A stretch of 37,244 bases of DNA from Deltaproteobacteria bacterium (GTDB taxonomy: Bacteria; Bdellovibrionota_C; UBA2361; OMII01), in NCBI GenBank assembly GCA_947467385.1, contig CANIHJ010000013.1:1-37244 (forward strand), written 5' to 3'. Positions 32,739 through 37,244 of this stretch are shown one piece after another. Within the stretch, counting starts at the first letter, position 1, and the number at the start of each line of letters is the position of its first letter. The position numbers and the translations under genes are program-made. The notes beneath the pieces were generated by a model, which saw only the letters and a program-made list of their open reading frames with translations, ran no database searches and was not told where the DNA came from.

Positions 32739-34444
32739 CTCGGGTTAGCCGCTGAAGGTGCTTGTGATGATGCTGAGCCTGCTGTCGCCGCACCTTCCGT
32801 GTACAGATACATCAGCACGCCCTTGAATGGGAGGTTAGAAAAACGCTGCAACTCAATATAACCCGGAGGCGCAGGATTCTCCTCGCAAGGCCCCTTGATG
32901 ACCGTCAAAACGATTGAATTCGGAGGAGGCGGAGGCTCCGGCACGCAGCGGCCGGAAAACTGGGCGCCTTGCATGCTTCTGTCCCACGGCTGCACCGAGC
33001 GTTGCAGCGCATCGAACAAATACACGTCCGATCGGTAGAAATACGCCGGGTGAATCCTCACGCCAAATGGCACATTCTCCTTATGCGCGCGGGCGAGGAA
33101 ATACGCGAATAGGGGGTTGTCTTGGTACGGATACGTAACGAATGTCTCGACCGAGGGAGCCAAAGCAATCGTCAGTGCCGCGGTAGATGCGATCGTGTTG
33201 AATGGCCGCGGCCCCCACCATCGCCGGAGTTCAATCGCCAAGAGGATGCCTAAAACCGGCAGCGCTGGCAGGGCGCGATGAGCTCCACGCATTGCATACC
33301 ACGCCAAGCCAGGACTAAATCCCGAGGGGAAAAAAGAGACAATAACGAGGGTGGTAATCCATAGCGACAAGAATGAAACCTTCCACCCACGAAGGCCGGA
33401 GAGGCCGATCGCCAAAACAACAAAGGAAATGAGCCGCAGTGGCAGCTGCGCATACGGATATCCGCCTCGCTGAAGAGCCAAGAAGGAAAAGACTCGGTGA
33501 AGGCGGTACGAGGGCTCGGCGATCACCTCCGGAGCGACTGCAAGCCGCAAGTCATCCCGAAATGGGAGCGTTTCAAGGAATGCGACGGCGGCGAAAATGA
33601 TGCCTGCGACAACAAGGATTGCTCCACCCACTGGAAGCCGGCCGGCGACGGCAGTCCAGGTCAAACAGCATCCAGCAAGCAAGAGCGCCGCCAGGATAGG
33701 CGGGTAATACGAGGTTCCAAGAATCATCCATCCGAGGAGGAGAACCAGCGCGCCGCGGCGCTTGTCGATTGTGGCGGAGGCAAATAATCCCACGAGGCTT
33801 AGCGTTATTGCGAACGGCTGAATGGTCTGGTCGTGATAAGCGATCGTCCGAAACAGTGTGGTGCTCTGGAAGAAAGCCCCAAGCACAGTCGCGGCGATAG
33901 TGTCGCTCATCGCACTTCCCCGAAGAAAGAGCCTTAGCCCACGCGAAAAGATAATCAGCCCTGGAATCAGGATCAGGACGGTACCAGCGTTTGCGGTTAT
34001 GTGAGACATGCCGAAAAGCTTTGCCGGCAGGCTTTGAAGAAAGTAGGCGCGGGTTGGATACCCGATAAAGCAAGCGGAGTTGAATCCCCATGAGTGGTTC
34101 TTGTGAATTTGCGAAAGGGCGCAACTAATCTGAAAGGAGTTTTCCGAGCCAACGAGGTAGGCAGGTAAGACGGACGCGCAGACCGCCAGAAGCCACAGCC
34201 CGGTGACCGACACGGTCAGCCAGCGTCCCTCCTCCTTAGCTTGAGAGAGAAGCTTGTAGCCGCAGAATCCTGCCTCTACACAGAGAGCCACATAGAGCGC
34301 CACGATCCAGGCATACCCGGCGAGCGCCAGTTGCGGGTCAATTTGGGACAGGGGCGTCACTGCTGGATAAATCGCCAAGAGGACCAATCCGCACAGTACC
34401 GACGGGATGAGGCCCATTTTATTGCACCAGACCCTAATCGACAT
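32735..34444 (-). CDS. Polytopic membrane protein, glycosyltransferase-like in build
   Basis: The 569-residue product has about ten predicted transmembrane helices (clear ones begin near residues 12, 42, 76, 148, 205, 235, 262) and a C-terminal periplasmic part of about 130 residues with HPAYFYRSDVYLFDALQRS and a CVPEPPPPPNSI segment. This build is seen in GT39/GT-C-type or O-antigen-related membrane proteins, but I see no clear Asp-containing catalytic loop, so the function is unassigned. It overlaps the upstream glycosyltransferase gene by 11 bases, so a shared pathway in surface polysaccharide or glycolipid synthesis is likely. Its stop overlaps the cysNC stop in a CTAG. Confidence 0.78.
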   Translation of the reverse strand: MSIRVWCNKMGLIPSVLCGLVLLAIYPAVTPLSQIDPQLALAGYAWIVALYVALCVEAGFCGYKLLSQAKEEGRWLTVSVTGLWLLAVCASVLPAYLVGSENSFQISCALSQIHKNHSWGFNSACFIGYPTRAYFLQSLPAKLFGMSHITANAGTVLILIPGLIIFSRGLRLFLRGSAMSDTIAATVLGAFFQSTTLFRTIAYHDQTIQPFAITLSLVGLFASATIDKRRGALVLLLGWMILGTSYYPPILAALLLAGCCLTWTAVAGRLPVGGAILVVAGIIFAAVAFLETLPFRDDLRLAVAPEVIAEPSYRLHRVFSFLALQRGGYPYAQLPLRLISFVVLAIGLSGLRGWKVSFLSLWITTLVIVSFFPSGFSPGLAWYAMRGAHRALPALPVLGILLAIELRRWWGPRPFNTIASTAALTIALAPSVETFVTYPYQDNPLFAYFLARAHKENVPFGVRIHPAYFYRSDVYLFDALQRSVQPWDRSMQGAQFSGRCVPEPPPPPNSIVLTVIKGPCEENPAPPGYIELQRFSNLPFKGVLMYLYTEGAATAGSASSQAPSAANPS

Positions 34445-35666
34445 CGCCTACAGCCTCCTTTAATAGATCTCGGTATCGAGCGGAGGCCTGTTGCCGCGTC
34501 CATTCGTGACGGGCGTAGCGCCAGCCATTGAGCCCCATATCGCGCAGAATCTCTGGAGAGGCACGGAGGTCATGCAGGCAGGCAAGCATGGCTGCCGCAA
34601 GCGACTGAGGGTCCCCTGCCCTGCTGACATACCCCAGTTGCCGCTCAAGCACGAACTGCTCGAGACCAGAGCCGGCCGGCATGCAGGCAATCATGGGCCT
34701 GCCGTATGCCATGATCGAGCTCGCCTTGGAAGGGTAAACGCATCCAAGGAGCTCAGTCGGCATAAGTACGAGGTGTGCGTGACACTGCCCCATGCTGCGC
34801 CCGACCTGATTGAGGGGAAGCCTCTTGTGAAGCTGCACCTGCGGATATCGGTGGGCGAGCTCTTTGGCTTGGTGCACCTTAAGCCCATCGCCCCGAATCA
34901 CAATAGAGAAGTTGTCGAGCTGGCCCGAGCGCCGCAGGATCTCGAGGGCGCCACCAAGGGTGGTGAGGTCGCACGCGAGCCCAAGATTCCCGGCATAGTG
35001 AACGATAAGCCTAGTGCGCTCGGGCGGAAGCTCTCCAGGAGCTGCAGCGGGTTCGGGTGGCTCGGTGCTTGAGACCGGAGCCCAATTAGGAAGCACATGA
35101 GTAACTTTCGCATGCCTCGACTCTAGGGAGCGCTGGTGGTCAGGAGAGATAGTGACGACCACTCGCGCGGCACGTGTGACTCGGGTGTGGAGCCATTTCA
35201 GGGGCCTCGACGCAAAGCATATTGGCTTAAGGCGAACAGCCTCTGCCAGCTCTGGATAGAGGTCCTGAATCAAAAGGCCGTACGGCTGGCGCGACATCCA
35301 GCATACGACCCCGAGCACGGTGTCGACGAATGGCGGCTCGGACGCAAGGAGCACCAGCGACTGCTTTTTGCTGAAGATGAGCCACAACGCGCTCCGCAGC
35401 AGAAAGAGCCCCGCCCCGATCCATCGCAGAACGAGGGAGGACGGGGTCGTCGCCTTCGACATCCAACGCGGAGGGGGCAAGCGCACGATACGGTACTCGG
35501 CGTGCGGCGCACTCTCATCGCCCTTTTGAGCTTCGGGCTGACACACAACAGTCACTTCAAAGTCAGTCGAGAGGTCTTCAGCAAGCTCACGCAAGAGAAC
35601 GCCCGCGGCGCTTTCCATCGGGAAGAAGTACTGATTAATAATGGTTAGAGAGCTTTTCTTGTGCAT
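34434..35666 (-). CDS. Glycosyltransferase family 4 protein
   Basis: The 410-residue product has the GT-B two-domain layout of GT4 enzymes of the WcaI/colanic acid type. The N-terminal domain begins SLTIINQYFFPMESAAGVLL, followed by LAEDLSTDFEVTVVCQ. The C-terminal domain has LIVHYAGNLGLACDLTTLGG, NFSIVIRGDGLKV, and YPSKASSIMAYGRPMIACMP with GSGLEQFVLERQLGYVSRAGD, the nucleotide-sugar binding region. An internal hydrophobic stretch (LRWIGAGLFLLRSALWLIF, near residue 80-98) would attach it to the membrane. The ATG at 35666 is used; the frame runs up to a TTG at 35708. It overlaps the membrane protein gene behind it by 11 bases. The sugar donor and acceptor are unknown. Confidence 0.9.
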   Translation of the reverse strand: MHKKSSLTIINQYFFPMESAAGVLLRELAEDLSTDFEVTVVCQPEAQKGDESAPHAEYRIVRLPPPRWMSKATTPSSLVLRWIGAGLFLLRSALWLIFSKKQSLVLLASEPPFVDTVLGVVCWMSRQPYGLLIQDLYPELAEAVRLKPICFASRPLKWLHTRVTRAARVVVTISPDHQRSLESRHAKVTHVLPNWAPVSSTEPPEPAAAPGELPPERTRLIVHYAGNLGLACDLTTLGGALEILRRSGQLDNFSIVIRGDGLKVHQAKELAHRYPQVQLHKRLPLNQVGRSMGQCHAHLVLMPTELLGCVYPSKASSIMAYGRPMIACMPAGSGLEQFVLERQLGYVSRAGDPQSLAAAMLACLHDLRASPEILRDMGLNGWRYARHEWTRQQASARYRDLLKEAVGDVD

Positions 35667-35743
35667 GGGCTGCCTGTCGAGGATATCGGATGCCCTCGGG
35701 AGCCACAATCAGTCCTCTTTGGCGCGCCACCCCGGCTGGTCTG

Positions 35744-37244
35744 CTACGCCTTTTGAATTGGCTTCCCATCCATCTCGGCAGGAACTTCGAGGCCGAAGCT
35801 TGCAAGGATGCTCGGCGCGAGGTCCCAGATGCCGTGCGAGCCCTGCTTCCAGTCTGTCTTGTTTGACAGCAGCACCCCAGGAACAAGGCCCGGCTCAAAG
35901 CAGTGATCTGCCGACCAGAGGTTTGTGCGGTCGCCGATGACCTCCATCGGGAACTTGCCGAGCACAGCCTCATCCGACACCCGGTACCCGCGGTTGTAGC
36001 CGACGAGCACATCAGGCGCGAGCGCCATGAAGGGGCCTGAGTAGATCTTGCTAGAGTCGTATGCGGTGCGGACGACCTGCTGGTTTCGGGCGGGGTCCAT
36101 AGCCTTTGGAAGCCTGGCGATGATCTGGTCCTTAATCGACTGCGCCTGATCCGGCGTAACGATGCCGTTTGGCTCGCGGTCCCTCATGTTGAGGTAAATG
36201 CCGTTGATGCCGAGGGCGTACGCCTTAGACTGCGACCAGTCGACCTGGTCGAAGAGATCTCCTGGCTCTTTCGAGGAGGGGTCCTTGAGGACAGTGAAGC
36301 CCTCCTGGACGAGCCATCGGCTGAGATGGAACTCGCGCTCAAAGGTCCCGAATCCGTGGTCTGACAGGATAAAGAAGGTCGTGTTCGCGTCAACCTTTGT
36401 GAGCACAAGCCTGAGCGCCTCGTCCATTCGTTGATAGAGCAGCTTTACAGAGTTTTTCAGGTACTCAGGGGCGTCAGGCTTGTAGAGGGGATGCTTCGGG
36501 TCGCACAGCCGCCACAGCATGTGGCAGTTCTGGTCGATGCACGAGAAGTAGTAAAAGAAGAAGCCGTCATCGAACCGCGAGAGCTGGTAGTCCAGGATCT
36601 TGAAGTTCTCATCGATGACGATGTTGGCCTGTTGAAAGTACTCCTCGTCTGAGAGCACTCCCATAGCCAGCGCCTTCTGGTCAGCAGGGAATCCCTGGGT
36701 GTAGAAGCGCCCTGCGGCCTGCGCGATCTCTTTCGAGTAGTGCGAGGGCGATCCGATCGGAAGCGTCGGATCCATCGGGTCTATATTGATCGGCGAGACG
36801 TACACCTTGAGCGTGGGGTGCACCTGCTTAACGAAGAAGCGCACCATGCCGCCCACCGAGGCGAAAAGAGGCACGAACTCAAACGTCAGAGGGACCCATT
36901 CGGACCATTCTCCCTGCTTGAGGACGAGCTGCTTGCCGCACACGTCGATCTTTACGGTCGGATCCCATGGGTCTCGCGCAATCGACACCGGTACGGAGAC
37001 CGCTGAGCCATCATTCCTGAAAGAGTTGGTGGGCCCCTGGATCGAGGCGTTAAAGACGTTGTTAACGGGCCTGACTCGCACGAGCCGTCCGCCGTTCCAG
37101 TCCTCCGAGCCTGGGGCGTTGACCTCTGAGATTAGGGTGAACGTGCCATATGTCCCGAGAAGATCGGGTGTGCCCATTCCAGAGAGGGCCTGAACTCCCC
37201 CATCCTCGACAATCGGGAAATTCGCCGGCAGCGCAAACATGGTC
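35744..37244 (-). CDS. Alkaline-phosphatase-superfamily hydrolase (phosphodiesterase type), N-terminus missing
   Basis: The open frame continues past the right edge; 500 residues of the C-terminal part are in the window. Two-metal site residues of type I phosphodiesterase/nucleotide pyrophosphatase-like enzymes are seen: Asp and His in SCIDQNCHMLWR (236 and 240, counted from the ATG at 37240), SDHGFG (Asp294, His295) and the late GSHGIWDLAPSILASFGL His. A beta-rich insert covers about 90-150. The first metal ligand and the Ser/Thr nucleophile would lie outside the window, so activity cannot be judged. The ATG at 37240 is probably internal because the family is longer at the N-terminus. The glycosyltransferase gene follows 77 bases later in the same direction, suggesting cell-envelope work. 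Confidence 0.85.
   Translation of the reverse strand, partial: TMFALPANFPIVEDGGVQALSGMGTPDLLGTYGTFTLISEVNAPGSEDWNGGRLVRVRPVNNVFNASIQGPTNSFRNDGSAVSVPVSIARDPWDPTVKIDVCGKQLVLKQGEWSEWVPLTFEFVPLFASVGGMVRFFVKQVHPTLKVYVSPINIDPMDPTLPIGSPSHYSKEIAQAAGRFYTQGFPADQKALAMGVLSDEEYFQQANIVIDENFKILDYQLSRFDDGFFFYYFSCIDQNCHMLWRLCDPKHPLYKPDAPEYLKNSVKLLYQRMDEALRLVLTKVDANTTFFILSDHGFGTFEREFHLSRWLVQEGFTVLKDPSSKEPGDLFDQVDWSQSKAYALGINGIYLNMRDREPNGIVTPDQAQSIKDQIIARLPKAMDPARNQQVVRTAYDSSKIYSGPFMALAPDVLVGYNRGYRVSDEAVLGKFPMEVIGDRTNLWSADHCFEPGLVPGVLLSNKTDWKQGSHGIWDLAPSILASFGLEVPAEMDGKPIQKA

Noticed and set aside
1-37244. tRNA, rRNA, CRISPR arrays, transposases, integrases, attachment sites
   Set aside because: None could be supported on either strand; no evenly spaced repeats or transposase motifs were seen.

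Overview
The window reads as a chromosomal segment from a Gram-negative bacterium with a GC-rich, densely packed genome. Several lipoproteins, periplasmic signal peptides and outer-membrane-type secretion parts support this. A deltaproteobacterial-grade or related uncultured lineage would fit, but no phylogenetic marker settles it. No tRNA, rRNA, CRISPR array, insertion sequence or integrase was seen.

Left flank (1-7563, mostly + strand): the tail of an SPFH/stomatin-like protein, the queuosine pair queA-tgt (stop and start overlap), an orphan 205-aa protein, an opposing phosphoribosyltransferase-like gene, ispG of the MEP isoprenoid pathway, and a large membrane-anchored protein with a degenerate protein-kinase domain.

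Centre (7562-22589): a type IV secretion system (T4SS). Thirteen minus-strand genes run from 17964 down to 7622 and end at a strong terminator. In transcription order they are: a small exported protein, TraL-, TraE- (VirB8), TraK- (VirB9) and TraB- (VirB10) like proteins, a lipoprotein in the TraV position, a DotD-like lipoprotein, a TraC/VirB4 ATPase, a lipoprotein, a single-pass membrane protein, a coiled-coil/SH3b protein, an M23 endopeptidase and a TraA/VirB2-like prepilin. The prepilin has its own predicted promoter. Facing away from this cluster on the + strand are a DotM-like membrane protein and a VirD4/DotL-type coupling ATPase. The layout is an F-type core joined to a Dot/Icm-like coupling pair. 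No relaxase, VirB11, VirB6/TraG channel or F mating-pair genes (traN, U, W, F, H) are present in the window. This hybrid is the most interesting content here.

Right flank (22590-37244): two orphan genes, tlyA (rRNA 2'-O-methyltransferase/hemolysin-like), a superinfection-immunity-like membrane protein, a secreted PQQ-type sugar dehydrogenase with PKD domains, an NADPH-dependent FMN reductase followed by a candidate structured RNA with a strong terminator, the sulfate-activation genes cysD and cysNC (a GTPase-APS kinase fusion), and a minus-strand set of a polytopic membrane protein, a family-4 glycosyltransferase and an alkaline-phosphatase-superfamily enzyme cut by the right edge.
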